Part shown: positions 52,410 through 61,124 of the stretch, piece by piece
How positions within the stretch are numbered: position 1 is the stretch's first letter
Layout: each line of letters opens with the position of its first letter
Source of the DNA: Streptomyces ipomoeae 91-03
GTDB taxonomy: Bacteria > Actinomycetota > Actinomycetes > Streptomycetales > Streptomycetaceae
Assembly: GCF_000317595.1 (NCBI RefSeq)
Contig: NZ_AEJC01000665.1
Span: 62,001-126,000 of the forward strand
Reading direction: 5' to 3'
DNA length: 64,000 bases
Translations under genes and position numbers: made by a program
Notes under the pieces: generated by a model
What the model saw: only the letters and a program-made list of their open reading frames with translations
What the model was told of the DNA's origin: nothing
Database searches by the model: none

Positions 52410-53153
52410 CTACAGGCCCGACTCGGCCGTGCGCACCAGGATGCGGCGGCAGTTCTCGCAGCGGACGACCGTGTCGGACGGGGCCTTGCGGATCTCGTTC
52501 AGCTCGGTGATGGCCAGCTCCTGGCGGCAGCCCTGGCAGGTGCGCTGGTACAGCTTGGCCGCGCCGATGCCGCCCTGCTGCTCGCGCAGCTTGTCGTAGA
52601 GCTTGAGCAGGTCGGCGGGGACGGAGCCGGCGATGACCTCGCGCTCCTTCGTCACCGTCGCCACCTCGCCGTCGATCTCCTCGAACGCGGCCTCCCGGCG
52701 CGCGGTCGCGTCGTCGATCTTCCCCTGGACGGCACCGACCCGCTCGGTCAGCTCGGCGACCCGCTCCTGCGCGGACTCCCGGCGCTCCATGACCTCCAGG
52801 ACGATGTCCTCCAGGTCGCCCTGCCGCTTGGCGAGGGAGGCGATCTCGCGCTGGAGGTTCTCCAGGTCCTTCGGGGAGGTGACGGCACCCGAGTCCAGGC
52901 GCTGCTGGTCGCGGGCGGCGCGCTGGCGCACCTGGTCCACGTCCTGCTCGGCCTTGGTCTGCTCGCGGGCGGTGTCGCTCTCCTCCGTCTGCGCGGCCAC
53001 GAGCAGATCGCGCAGCTGGGTGTGGTCCTTCGTCAGCGACTCGATCTCGGCGTGCTCGGGCAGCGACCTCCGCTTGTGCGCCAGCTGCTGCAGGCGTACG
53101 TCGAGGGCCTGGACCTCGAGGAGGCGGATCTGGTCGGCGGGCGCGGCGTTCAG
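52410..53153 (-). CDS. C4-type zinc-ribbon protein with coiled coil
   Basis: A 247-residue protein. The long helical coiled coil spans residues ~10-180 (LVAAQTEESDTAREQTKAEQ, LENLQREIASLAKRQGDLED). A C-terminal four-cysteine ribbon follows (YQRTCQGCRQELA and VVRCENCRRILVR). The protein is conserved in actinobacteria beside the RNase H/phosphatase and Nif3 genes and has been linked to translation/ribosome or division roles, with no certainty. The natural start appears to be CTG at 53153, overlapping the Nif3 stop (CTGA). No ATG or GTG fits better. Confidence 0.9.
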   Translation of the reverse strand: MNAAPADQIRLLEVQALDVRLQQLAHKRRSLPEHAEIESLTKDHTQLRDLLVAAQTEESDTAREQTKAEQDVDQVRQRAARDQQRLDSGAVTSPKDLENLQREIASLAKRQGDLEDIVLEVMERRESAQERVAELTERVGAVQGKIDDATARREAAFEEIDGEVATVTKEREVIAGSVPADLLKLYDKLREQQGGIGAAKLYQRTCQGCRQELAITELNEIRKAPSDTVVRCENCRRILVRTAESGL

Positions 53154-54019
53154 TTGGGGGCTCCTGCGGTCGAGTAGGGGGAGGCCGCGTGGGCCGTCCA
53201 GGGGTCGGTGACCGTCTTCGAGACGTGGACGCGCAGTCCCCATCCGTTGCGGTCGGAGATCTCGTCGAGCTGGGCGGCGGCCAGCTCGCACCAGGGCCAC
53301 TCGGTGGCCCAGTGCGCCGCGTCGAGCAGCGCGAGAGGCGTACCGGTGCCCTCCGTCGCGTGGGCGACGGCCTCGGAGGCCGGGTGGTGGCGCAGGTCCG
53401 CGGTGAGGAAGGCGTCGACACCGGCCGCGCGTACGTCGGCGAAGAGGCTGTCGCCGGAGCCGCCGCTGACGGCGACCGTGCGGACGACCGCCTCGGGGTC
53501 GCCGGCGACCCGGATGCCCTGCGCGGTGGCGGGCAGCCGCTCGGCGGCCCGCGCGGCCAGTTCCCGTACGGTCAGCGGGTGGTCCAGCTCGCAGACCCGG
53601 CCGAGACCGCGCCGCCCGTCGGGGTCGGAGGGGTCGGGGACGAGCGGTCGTACGACTCGGAGGTCCAGCGCGCCCGCCAGCGCGTCGCTGACGCCCGGGT
53701 CGGCGGTGTCGGCGTTGGTGTGGGCGACGTGCAGGGCGATGTCGTTCTTGATGAGGGTGTGGACGACCCGGCCCTTGAAGGTGGAGGCCGCCACCGTCGT
53801 CGTACCGCGCAGATAGAGCGGGTGGTGGGTGACGAGCAGGTCGGCGCCCAGCTTCACCGCTTCGTCGACGATCTCCTGGACGGGGTCGACGGCGAAGAGG
53901 ACCCGGGTGACCTCCTGGTCGGGATCTCCGCAGACCGTGCCGACCGCGTCCCACCCCTCGGCCCTCTCGGGCGGCCAGAGGGCGTCGAGCGCGGCGATGA
54001 CTTCAGACAGACGGGGCAC
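53150..54019 (-). CDS. Nif3-like dinuclear metal-centre protein
   Basis: A 289-residue protein. WDAVGTVCGDPDQEVTRVLF, ADLLVTHHPLYLRG and ALHVAHTNADTADPGVSDAL carry the metal ligands, and TADLRHHPASEA and ALLDAAHWATEWPW complete the C-terminal set. This is the GTP cyclohydrolase I type 2/NIF3 family, whose function is unclear. The GTG start at 54019 gives the usual PRLSEVI N-terminus. It is coupled to the zinc-ribbon gene by overlap. Confidence 0.93.
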   Translation of the reverse strand: MPRLSEVIAALDALWPPERAEGWDAVGTVCGDPDQEVTRVLFAVDPVQEIVDEAVKLGADLLVTHHPLYLRGTTTVAASTFKGRVVHTLIKNDIALHVAHTNADTADPGVSDALAGALDLRVVRPLVPDPSDPDGRRGLGRVCELDHPLTVRELAARAAERLPATAQGIRVAGDPEAVVRTVAVSGGSGDSLFADVRAAGVDAFLTADLRHHPASEAVAHATEGTGTPLALLDAAHWATEWPWCELAAAQLDEISDRNGWGLRVHVSKTVTDPWTAHAASPYSTAGAPN

Positions 54020-54194
54020 GCACCAAAGGCTACCCGCACCACCTGGGTCTCCGATCGCCGTCTCCCTCCAGCACATCCGCTGCCGTTCCCCGCGGTGAAT
54101 CGCCGGACGAGCACCCTTATGTGTGAAGGGGATGCCTGGCTATCCCACGTCTGTGCGTGCGAAAACTACTTTCGTCGCCGGAGGTGACCGAACG

Positions 54195-55547
54195 ATGACG
54201 GCCTGTGCACCCCCCGAGCTCTCGACCCCGTTCGAGCAGGGGGGATCCCCACCACCCGGGACGGGAACACCCACACCGCCCACGGAGGGCACCGCGGCGC
54301 CGCCCGGCTGTGTGATCACCGCCGACGGGACGTACGCGGCACGCCTCGCCCTCGCCGGCGAGTCCTGGTTCCCCGAGCGCTGGACCCTGGACGGCCCCGA
54401 GCCGTACGCCGTACCGCTGCCCGGCAACCAACCGGAGGAACCCGGCACCGAAGTACTCCCCCTGACCGACGGCCGCGTCCTGATCCACCGCGTCGCGGCC
54501 GACCGGCACCTGTTCTCGCTCCTCTACCCGACCGGCCCCCGCACCGGCGAACTGCAGCTCGGCGCGGTCGAGTGCGCCGACCCCGCGACCGAGCTGCGGC
54601 TGCTGCCGCCCGGTCCGTGCGGGGAGCGGGCGTACGCCCTCGCCGTGGGCCGCGGCGCCACGACGGTGTGGCTGGTGGCGGGCGGCGCGTTCGGGCCGGA
54701 GCCGCTGGCGCAGCTGCCGGGGCGGTGTTCCGGCGGTGTCTGGCTGGACCGGGCGGGCCGACTGCTCGCCCTGGACCAGGAGTTGGACGGCCGGACCAAG
54801 ACGGTCGCGGTGGACCTGGAGCGGGACGGCGAGATCTCACCTCTGCTCCAGATCGCGGACCACAGCGACGACCGGCTGCTGCTCGCCGACCCCGACAGCG
54901 GACTGCTGCTGATCCGCTCCGACGCGCCCTCCCCCGGCCAGGACCGGCTCGGCTGGGGTGTGTTGGGCAGCACCCTGCCGGTCCGCTTCCCGGACTGCCT
55001 GCGGCTTCCCGACAACCACCGCGTGACGCCCTTCGCCATCCAGCCGGGCCAGATCCTGACCCCCGAGAGCTGCGCGGTCGCCCTCCGCGTCGACGGCACC
55101 CGGGGAACCTGGGTCGGCGTCTGGCGCCCCACCTCCCGACAGGTCCACCATCTGCCCGCCCCCGAGGGGTGGCTGGCGGGGGCCGGGCTGTGGAGCCGGG
55201 AGGGGGTGCTTCAACTGCCGTACGCCACACGGGTGGTGCGGTGCGGGGTGGCTCGGGTGGGGGTGCCTTGGAGTGAGGAGGCGGAGGACGGGGCGTCGCC
55301 TTCGCCAGATGCGGCGGGCGCACCGGACAGGGCAAGTGCGTCGGGTATGGCAAGTGCGCCGGGTACGGCGAGTGCACCGGGCACGGCGGGTACACCGGCT
55401 ACGCCGACTGCCCCGACTACGCGGGATACGCCGGATACGCCCGATATCCCGAACCCGGATTCGTCCGGGCCGGCCGCGGCTCGGCCGGTGCCGTTGCAGC
55501 AGGCGCCGTTGGACGGGCGGGCGCCGGAGGAAGTGACTGTCGGGTAA
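54195..55547 (+). CDS. Conserved hypothetical protein, beta-rich with a low-complexity tail
   Basis: About 450 residues. The middle part (TADGTYAARLALAGESWFPE, VLPLTDGRVLIHRVAADRHL, LLLADPDSGLLLIRSD) has repeating short beta-strand patterns, like a propeller, but no known motif. No signal peptide or membrane helix is seen. The C-terminal ~90 residues are Ala/Pro/Thr/Asp repeats (GTASAPGTAGTPATP) and probably disordered. I choose the ATG at 54195 because GGAGG precedes it. Another in-frame ATG lies at 54123. I cannot assign a function. Confidence 0.65.
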   Translation: MTACAPPELSTPFEQGGSPPPGTGTPTPPTEGTAAPPGCVITADGTYAARLALAGESWFPERWTLDGPEPYAVPLPGNQPEEPGTEVLPLTDGRVLIHRVAADRHLFSLLYPTGPRTGELQLGAVECADPATELRLLPPGPCGERAYALAVGRGATTVWLVAGGAFGPEPLAQLPGRCSGGVWLDRAGRLLALDQELDGRTKTVAVDLERDGEISPLLQIADHSDDRLLLADPDSGLLLIRSDAPSPGQDRLGWGVLGSTLPVRFPDCLRLPDNHRVTPFAIQPGQILTPESCAVALRVDGTRGTWVGVWRPTSRQVHHLPAPEGWLAGAGLWSREGVLQLPYATRVVRCGVARVGVPWSEEAEDGASPSPDAAGAPDRASASGMASAPGTASAPGTAGTPATPTAPTTRDTPDTPDIPNPDSSGPAAARPVPLQQAPLDGRAPEEVTVG

Positions 55548-55675
55548 CCGTGAAGATGTCAACCGCGCAGATCACAGACCGATCAACACCCGCCCGGGCT
55601 CCTTCGGGACACGCACGGCGGCCCGTTAAACTCACCCGCCTGTAAGAAGATCATGCGACGGGGTGAACACCTTCT

Positions 55676-55849
55676 ATGAGCGACGCGCACACAACCCAGC
55701 CGCCCACAGCCGACCCCCGCGAGGTGGAGGGCCACGGCAGGCACCGGGGTCAGATCTCGACCCACGAAGCCGAGACGGCCCCTCGCGGCCGTCACCGCAA
55801 GCCGGCGACGCAGACGGGACAGTCGGAAGCGACGACCGCCGCGGCCTGA
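55676..55849 (+). CDS. Small 57-residue hydrophilic protein
   Basis: The short frame starts at the ATG at 55676 and reads MSDAHTTQPPTADPREVEGH, ending EATTAAA. It is rich in Thr, Arg, His and Glu, with a GRHRGQ / GRHRKP pair of basic clusters. Its coding-like third-position GC, and GACGGGGTG about ten bases upstream, are the only support. It could be a small streptomycete hypothetical protein or chance. Confidence 0.45.
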   Translation: MSDAHTTQPPTADPREVEGHGRHRGQISTHEAETAPRGRHRKPATQTGQSEATTAAA

Positions 55850-55939
55850 GCGACAGCCCAAGCCCGCGAGCAATCGCAACCGGCAGCACCTGGCGAAACG
55901 TCAATTCATCGTCGAGGCCCGCCACTTCAGCGGTAGGAC

Positions 55940-55992
55940 ACGGCCCCGCCCATCACCGACGTCACCATGTCGTCACCGATGGGCGGGGCCGT
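55940..55992. terminator. Strong hairpin at the 3' end of the SDR gene
   Basis: ACGGCCCCGCCCATC (55940-55954) and GATGGGCGGGGCCGT (55978-55992) form a perfect 15-pair stem with a 23-base loop. The right arm is inside the last codons of the SDR gene. It could terminate transcription from both directions. Confidence 0.7.
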
Positions 55993-56932
55993 CCTGCTTC
56001 TTCAGACCCAGCACCTCCACCGCCGCGAACGTCTCGCCCTCCGGCCGGTCGAGGTAGTACGGCGTGAGCAGCCCATCCAGTTCGTCGTAGGTGAAGGCGT
56101 CCTGCTTGGTGTCGAACTTCGCCTGTACGCGGGGCCGTTCGACGATAGCGACCATTCCCCCGTGGACGACGAGGAGCTGCCCGTTGACGCGGGCGGCGGC
56201 GGGCGAGGCCAGGTAGCCGACGAGCGGGGCGACATGCTCGGGCGCGAGCGGGTCGAGGCCACCGGGCTCGGCCGCGGCGTCTGCGAACACGTCCTCGGTC
56301 ATGCGTGTCCGCGCCCGGGGACAGATGACGTTGGCCGTGACGCCGTACTTGGCGAGCGCGAGGGCCGTGGAGGTGGTCAGCCCGACGATTCCGCCCTTCG
56401 CGGCGGCGTAGTTGGGCTGCCCGGCCGACCCGGCGAGGAACGCCTCGGACGAGGTGTTCACGATCCGCCCGTACACCGGCCCGCCACCGTCCGCCTTGGC
56501 CTTCGCGCGCCAGTACGCCGAGGCGAACCGGATCGTGTTGAAGTGCCCTTTCAGATGCACCCGGACGACCGCGTCCCACTCCTCCTCCGACATGGAGAAG
56601 ACCATGCGGTCGCGGAGGATGCCCGCGTTGTTGACGAGGATGTCCAGCTTCCCGAACTCGACGATCGCCAACTCGACCAGTTCCCGTGCCTGTTGGTGGT
56701 CGGAGACGTCCCCGGTGTGTACGACGGCATGCCCGCCGGCCTCACGGATCGACGCCACGACCTCCTCGGCGGGGCCCGTGGAGGCCTCCCCGGAGCCGTC
56801 CCGTCCCGGTCGGCCGTAGTCGTTGACGACAACGGCCGCGCCGAGCCGCGCCAGCTCCAACGCCTCGGCCCGGCCGAGCCCACGGCCCGCGCCGGTGACG
56901 ATCGCCGACAGTCCCTCGAGCGGCAGTGCCAT
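55973..56932 (-). CDS. SDR-family 3-hydroxyacyl-CoA-type dehydrogenase
   Basis: A 319-residue SDR longer than typical (~250). AIVTGAGRGLGRAEALELAR is the cofactor motif, and IVNTSSEAFLAGSAGQPNYA and AAKGGIVGL give the catalytic Ser, Tyr and Lys. The C-terminal extension has DAFTYDELDGLLTPYYLDRP. It resembles the dehydrogenase domain of peroxisomal multifunctional enzyme type 2 and mycobacterial Hsd4A. With the ADH and MaoC genes upstream on the same strand it forms a lipid/steroid side-chain-type beta-oxidation operon. Confidence 0.88.
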   Translation of the reverse strand: MALPLEGLSAIVTGAGRGLGRAEALELARLGAAVVVNDYGRPGRDGSGEASTGPAEEVVASIREAGGHAVVHTGDVSDHQQARELVELAIVEFGKLDILVNNAGILRDRMVFSMSEEEWDAVVRVHLKGHFNTIRFASAYWRAKAKADGGGPVYGRIVNTSSEAFLAGSAGQPNYAAAKGGIVGLTTSTALALAKYGVTANVICPRARTRMTEDVFADAAAEPGGLDPLAPEHVAPLVGYLASPAAARVNGQLLVVHGGMVAIVERPRVQAKFDTKQDAFTYDELDGLLTPYYLDRPEGETFAAVEVLGLKKQDGPAHR

Positions 56933-56959
56933 GCCCGGGCCCCTCTCCGCGTGGTCGGG

Positions 56960-58036
56960 TCAGATCTCGATGCAGGTGCGCAGCGCCGTGCCGGTCCGCA
57001 TCTGGTCCAGCGCCTCGTTGATGTCGGCGAGCGGCACCCGGTGGGTGATCAGGTTCTCCAGGGCGATACGGCCCGCGCGCCACAGGGCGATCGTGCGCTC
57101 GTACGACCGCAGGACGTCCCCGCCGCCGTACATGGACGGCAGGATCCGCTTCTCGTCGAAGAACAGCTCGAACATGCTGAGCTGGAGGAAGTCGTCCATG
57201 GCGCCCGCGCCGACGATGACGAGCGTGCCGCCGCGCCGGGTGTTCTCGTACGCGGTGCGGGCGGTGGCCGAGCGGCCGACGACCTCGAAGACGTAGTCGA
57301 AGCCCTCGCCGCCGGTCATGGACTGATTGGCGTCGGCCAGTTCGTCGGGCGCGACCGCCTTGGTGGCCCCGAACCCGAGCGCGGCCTCGCGGCGCGAGGC
57401 CACCGGGTCGACGGCGACGATCTCGGCGGCGCCCTTGAGCCGGGCGCCCTGGATCGCCGAGATGCCGACGCCTCCGCAGCCGATGACGGCGACCGACGAA
57501 CCGGCCGCCACGTCGGCGGTGTTGAGGGCGGCGCCGAGTCCGGTGGTGACGCCGCAGCCGATGAGGGCGGCGATGTCGAAGGGCACGTCCTCGGGTATCG
57601 GCACGGCGCAGCCGGCGTCGACGACGACCTCCTCGGCGAAGGTGCCGGTGCCCGCCATGCCGAAGACGTCACCGCCGGGCCGCTTGAAGTTGGGCGTCCC
57701 GGCGTTCATGAACCCGGCGAGACAGAGCTGGGTCTGGCCGCGCTTGCAGGCGGGACATCTGCCGCAGGCCGGGAGCCAGCAGACGACGACGCGGTCGCCC
57801 TGCTTCAGGTGGCTCACGCCCTCCCCGACCTCGACTATCTCCCCGGCCCCCTCGTGACCGGGGACGAACGGCCCGGGCTGCGGCAGCACACCGGACATCG
57901 CGGACAGGTCCGAGTGGCACAGCCCCGTGGCCCGCACCCGGATCCTCACCCGGCCCGGCCCGAAGCCCGCCGTCTCGACGTCGTCGAGCACCTCCAGCTT
58001 GTCCTGGCCGATCTCGTGCAGTACGGCTGCGCGCAT
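56960..58036 (-). CDS. Zinc-dependent alcohol dehydrogenase
   Basis: A 358-residue medium-chain dehydrogenase. The catalytic zinc region ATGLCHSDLSAMSG and GHEGAGEIVEVGEGVSHLKQ, the structural four-Cys loop (PACGRCPACKRGQTQLCLAG), and the Rossmann motif SVAVIGCGGVGISAIQGARL are present. It resembles class III / NAD- or mycothiol-dependent ADHs used to oxidise alcohol or aldehyde groups. It lies 28 bases upstream of the SDR gene, downstream of MaoC. Confidence 0.93.
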   Translation of the reverse strand: MRAAVLHEIGQDKLEVLDDVETAGFGPGRVRIRVRATGLCHSDLSAMSGVLPQPGPFVPGHEGAGEIVEVGEGVSHLKQGDRVVVCWLPACGRCPACKRGQTQLCLAGFMNAGTPNFKRPGGDVFGMAGTGTFAEEVVVDAGCAVPIPEDVPFDIAALIGCGVTTGLGAALNTADVAAGSSVAVIGCGGVGISAIQGARLKGAAEIVAVDPVASRREAALGFGATKAVAPDELADANQSMTGGEGFDYVFEVVGRSATARTAYENTRRGGTLVIVGAGAMDDFLQLSMFELFFDEKRILPSMYGGGDVLRSYERTIALWRAGRIALENLITHRVPLADINEALDQMRTGTALRTCIEI

Positions 58037-58110
58037 GGTGCCGCTCCCTCCGGAGTACCTGACCTACGGTTGTGCTGGGTGCGCTGGGCGGACGGCGGGT
58101 CCGGGGCCGC

Positions 58111-58971
58111 TCATGAGTGTTCGACCAGGGTGTCCGCCAGTACCGGTGCGTCGTCCCGCTCGACGGCGGTCACCGCCACCCGCACCGTGGCGTCGTCCGG
58201 CCGCCACATCCGGATGCGGAGCGTCTCGCCGGGGAAGACGACCCCCGCGAAGCGCGTACCGTACGAGCGGACCCGGCCGACATCCCCGCCGAGCACCGTG
58301 TCCACGACCGCCTTCAAGGTGATCCCGTATGTGCACAGCCCATGCAGGATCGGCCGCTCGAACCCGGCCCGCGCGGCGAACTCCGGGTCCGCGTGCAACG
58401 GGTTCCAGTCACCGGAGAGACGGTAGAGCAGCGCCTGGTCCTCACGTACGGTGCGCTCGACCTCCTTGTCGGGGGAGGTCGTCGGCGCTTCGAGGCGGGC
58501 GGACGGGCCGCGGTCGCCGCCCCAGCCGCCCTCTCCCCGTACGAAGATCTGCGCCTCGTTCGTCCACAACGGGCCCTCGGCGTCGGCGACTTCGGTCCGC
58601 ATCACCAGCACGGCCGCCTTGCCCTTGTCGTACACCGCCGCCACCCGCGATGTCGCCGTCGCCCGCCCCTCCACCGGAATCGGCCGATGCGACTCGATGC
58701 GCTGTCCGCCGTGCAGCACCTTGGCCAGATCGACGTCCACGCCGGGGACGCTCAGCCCTCCGATGACATCCGGCGCCCCCGCCCCCGCGACGGTCGCGAA
58801 GCCGGGCAGGACATGCAGCCGGGATTCGAGGGTGTAGCGCAGCTCGTCGGGATCGGTCACGGGGACTCCGGCGCCGATACCGAGGTGATAGAGCAGCACA
58901 TCCTTCCGCGTCCACGAGATCTCGACGGAACGCGGCTCGGCCGCGAGCGCCTTGGCTGCGTCGATGGGCAT
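58111..58971 (-). CDS. MaoC-family enoyl-CoA hydratase
   Basis: A 286-residue double-hotdog protein. The N-terminal hotdog is inactive-like (WTRKDVLLYHLGIGAGVPVT), and the C-terminal hydratase half has LYRLSGDWNPLHADPEFAAR and PILHGLCTYGITLKAV with the catalytic Asp/His pair. Such enzymes hydrate trans-2-enoyl-CoAs and resemble Hsd4B / MFE-2 hydratase 2. As first gene of the operon it is followed by ADH and SDR genes. A KstR-like palindrome lies ~105 bases upstream. Confidence 0.92.
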   Translation of the reverse strand: MPIDAAKALAAEPRSVEISWTRKDVLLYHLGIGAGVPVTDPDELRYTLESRLHVLPGFATVAGAGAPDVIGGLSVPGVDVDLAKVLHGGQRIESHRPIPVEGRATATSRVAAVYDKGKAAVLVMRTEVADAEGPLWTNEAQIFVRGEGGWGGDRGPSARLEAPTTSPDKEVERTVREDQALLYRLSGDWNPLHADPEFAARAGFERPILHGLCTYGITLKAVVDTVLGGDVGRVRSYGTRFAGVVFPGETLRIRMWRPDDATVRVAVTAVERDDAPVLADTLVEHS

Positions 58972-59076
58972 GGGGCTCCTGTCGGGAGGCGTCGAGGAAC
59001 CTCGGTACGACCGTCCGCACCAGCGGCCGCACCGAGGTCGTCACATGGGCCGGAACCCGCTCCCCTGACCTTCCGC

Positions 59077-59090
59077 TAGAACGCGTTCCA
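59077..59090. promoter_or_regulatory. KstR-like palindrome upstream of the MaoC-ADH-SDR operon
   Basis: TAGAACGCGTTCCA matches the TetR-type KstR operator pattern TAGAAC-NN-GTTCTA known from actinobacterial steroid/fatty-acid catabolism, with one mismatch. It lies 106 bases upstream of the MaoC start and near a TATACT-like box (59130-59135), fitting an operator. Confidence 0.5.
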
Positions 59091-59510
59091 GTCCGGCGAA
59101 CCTCTGTATAGCCGAGCCGCGTATACTTGTGAAGGCTCCTGACACTACGTCAGATACCCGCCTCCGGCCCGCGCCGCACGGCGACATTCGCCCTGCCGAA
59201 CTCCGCACATCGGGGCCATCGGGGCCGCCGGGGTCCCGTCACCGAGAGTGCCGCGCACGGAAGCCCTCCGGGAGGCCCACCAACAGGGCCGGCCGCGGCA
59301 GAGCCGAGCGGACCACTCCAACCAGCCGGGCCGACCCCCCTCCCCTCCACCCACCACTGACGACCTGTCACATCCCCATGACTCGGTCAAGGATTCGTTA
59401 GCCACACGAAAGACCGGAATAGTTGCCCAGGCACACGAGGTTCAGCTGACACATAGCCCGTGATCCCACGTACTCCGCGATCCCTCACCCCGGCCAGGAG
59501 GCCCCGCTCC
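59091..59510. other. Gene-free region between MaoC and the DHA2 transporter
   Basis: I find no convincing gene. Short frames here lack ribosome sites or family resemblance. The region presumably holds promoters for both flanking genes. Confidence 0.4.
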
Positions 59511-61043
59511 ATGATGCAGACGCCCACGCCCACGACCGCCGTCGACCGGGCCACCCGGAGACCGACGGGAGCGATCGTCCCGGTGCTGGCGTTCGCCGGG
59601 ATCGTGGTCGCGGTGATGCAGACATTGCTCGTCCCGGTGATCAAGGACCTGTCGGAACTGCTGGACACGACGCCCAGCAACGCCACCTGGGTCCTGACGT
59701 CCACGCTTCTCTCGGGCGCCGTGGCCACCCCGATCATGGGCCGGCTGGGCGACCTCTACGGCAAGCGCCGCATGCTGCTCACCAGCCTGGCCGTGATGGT
59801 GGTCGGCGCGCTGATCAGCGGTTTCACCAGTGAACTGCTGCCGATGATCGTGGGCCGCACGCTGCAGGGCTTCTCGATGGGCGCGATCCCCCTGGGCATC
59901 GGCCTGATGCGCGACGAGCTCCCCCGCGAACGCCTCGCCTCCGCCATGGCCCTGATGAGCTCGTCCATCGGCGTCGGCGGCGGCCTCGCGCTGCCGCTCG
60001 CCGCCCTGGTCGCCCAGAACACCGACTGGCACGCCCTCTTCTTCGGCGCCGCCGGCCTCGGCGTCCTCTCGATCGTGCTGACCCTCGTCGCCGTACCGGA
60101 GACGAAGACGCGCGCGGAGGGCGGCTTCGACCTCATCGGCGCGCTCGGCCTCTCCCTCGGTCTCGTCCTCTTCCTCCTCCCCATCACCAAGGGCAGCGGC
60201 TGGGGCTGGACGTCCGCGACCACGCTCGGCTTGTTCGGCGCGTCGGCCGTGGTGCTGCTCCTGTGGGGCGTCCTGGAACTGCGCCTCCCCGCGCCTCTCG
60301 TCGACCTGCGCACGACCGCCCGCCGCGAGGTGCTCCTCACCAACCTCGCCTCGATCATGGTCGGCGTCTCCTTCTACGTCGTCTCCCTCGTCCTGCCGCA
60401 GCTCCTCCAGCTGCCCACGTCCACCGGCTACGGTCTCGGCCAGTCGATGGTCGTCGCGGGCCTGTGCGTGGCCCCGCTCGGTCTGACGATGATGTTCACG
60501 GCGCCGGTCTACGCCCGGATCTCCGCCAAGTACGGCCCCAGGAGCACCCTCATCCTCGGCCTGCTGATCATCGCGATCGGCTACGGCGCCGGCCTCGGCC
60601 TGATGAGCGCCGCCTGGCAGACCGTGGTGATCTCGGTACTCCTCGGCACGGGCATCGGCCTCGCGTACTCCTCCCTCCCGGCCCTGATCGTCGGCGCCGT
60701 GGACCCGTCCGAGACGGGCGCCGCCAACGGCCTCAACACGCTGATGCGTTCCATCGGTACGTCGGTGTCGAGCGCCGTCATCGGCATGGTGCTGGCCAAC
60801 ACCGCGAACCACGTCGGCGGCGTCGCGATCCCCACCATGCACGGCTTCCGCGTCTCGTTCCTGATCGCCACGGCCGCGGTCGCCGTCGGCATCCTCCTCG
60901 CCTTCTTCCTCCCCGCCCGCGACCGCCGCACGACCGGCCACCGGCTGCTGGCGAGCGGCGGCAGCGGCAGCGGCAGCGGCAGCGGCAGCGGCCAGGAGGA
61001 GGCGGGCCGGGTCCCGGAACGGACCAGCGAGCGGGTGGCCTGA
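59511..61043 (+). CDS. MFS multidrug exporter, DHA2 (14-helix) type
   Basis: A 510-residue protein with about fourteen hydrophobic segments. The family motif A is GRLGDLYGKRRMLL and motif C is in ALMSSSIGVGGGLALPLAAL, as in drug:H+ antiporters of the EmrB/QacA class. The C-terminus is a Gly/Ser repeat (GSGSGSGSGSG) and likely disordered. I use the ATG at 59511 because CCAGGAG sits upstream. The opposite strand has a long open frame, a composition artefact. The substrate is unknown. Confidence 0.92.
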   Translation: MMQTPTPTTAVDRATRRPTGAIVPVLAFAGIVVAVMQTLLVPVIKDLSELLDTTPSNATWVLTSTLLSGAVATPIMGRLGDLYGKRRMLLTSLAVMVVGALISGFTSELLPMIVGRTLQGFSMGAIPLGIGLMRDELPRERLASAMALMSSSIGVGGGLALPLAALVAQNTDWHALFFGAAGLGVLSIVLTLVAVPETKTRAEGGFDLIGALGLSLGLVLFLLPITKGSGWGWTSATTLGLFGASAVVLLLWGVLELRLPAPLVDLRTTARREVLLTNLASIMVGVSFYVVSLVLPQLLQLPTSTGYGLGQSMVVAGLCVAPLGLTMMFTAPVYARISAKYGPRSTLILGLLIIAIGYGAGLGLMSAAWQTVVISVLLGTGIGLAYSSLPALIVGAVDPSETGAANGLNTLMRSIGTSVSSAVIGMVLANTANHVGGVAIPTMHGFRVSFLIATAAVAVGILLAFFLPARDRRTTGHRLLASGGSGSGSGSGSGQEEAGRVPERTSERVA

Positions 61044-61124
61044 ACAGCGGGTGGCCTGAACCCCGCTTCGGCCCACGTGACAGCATGGGGCGCCCCCGAG
61101 GGACGTACGACACAGGAGGACCCC

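Noticed and set aside
55967..58426. 819-codon rightward open frame across the SDR, ADH and MaoC genes
   Set aside because: The three opposite-strand genes have full catalytic motifs. The forward frame is Gly/Arg/Asp-rich with no domains, a typical GC artefact.
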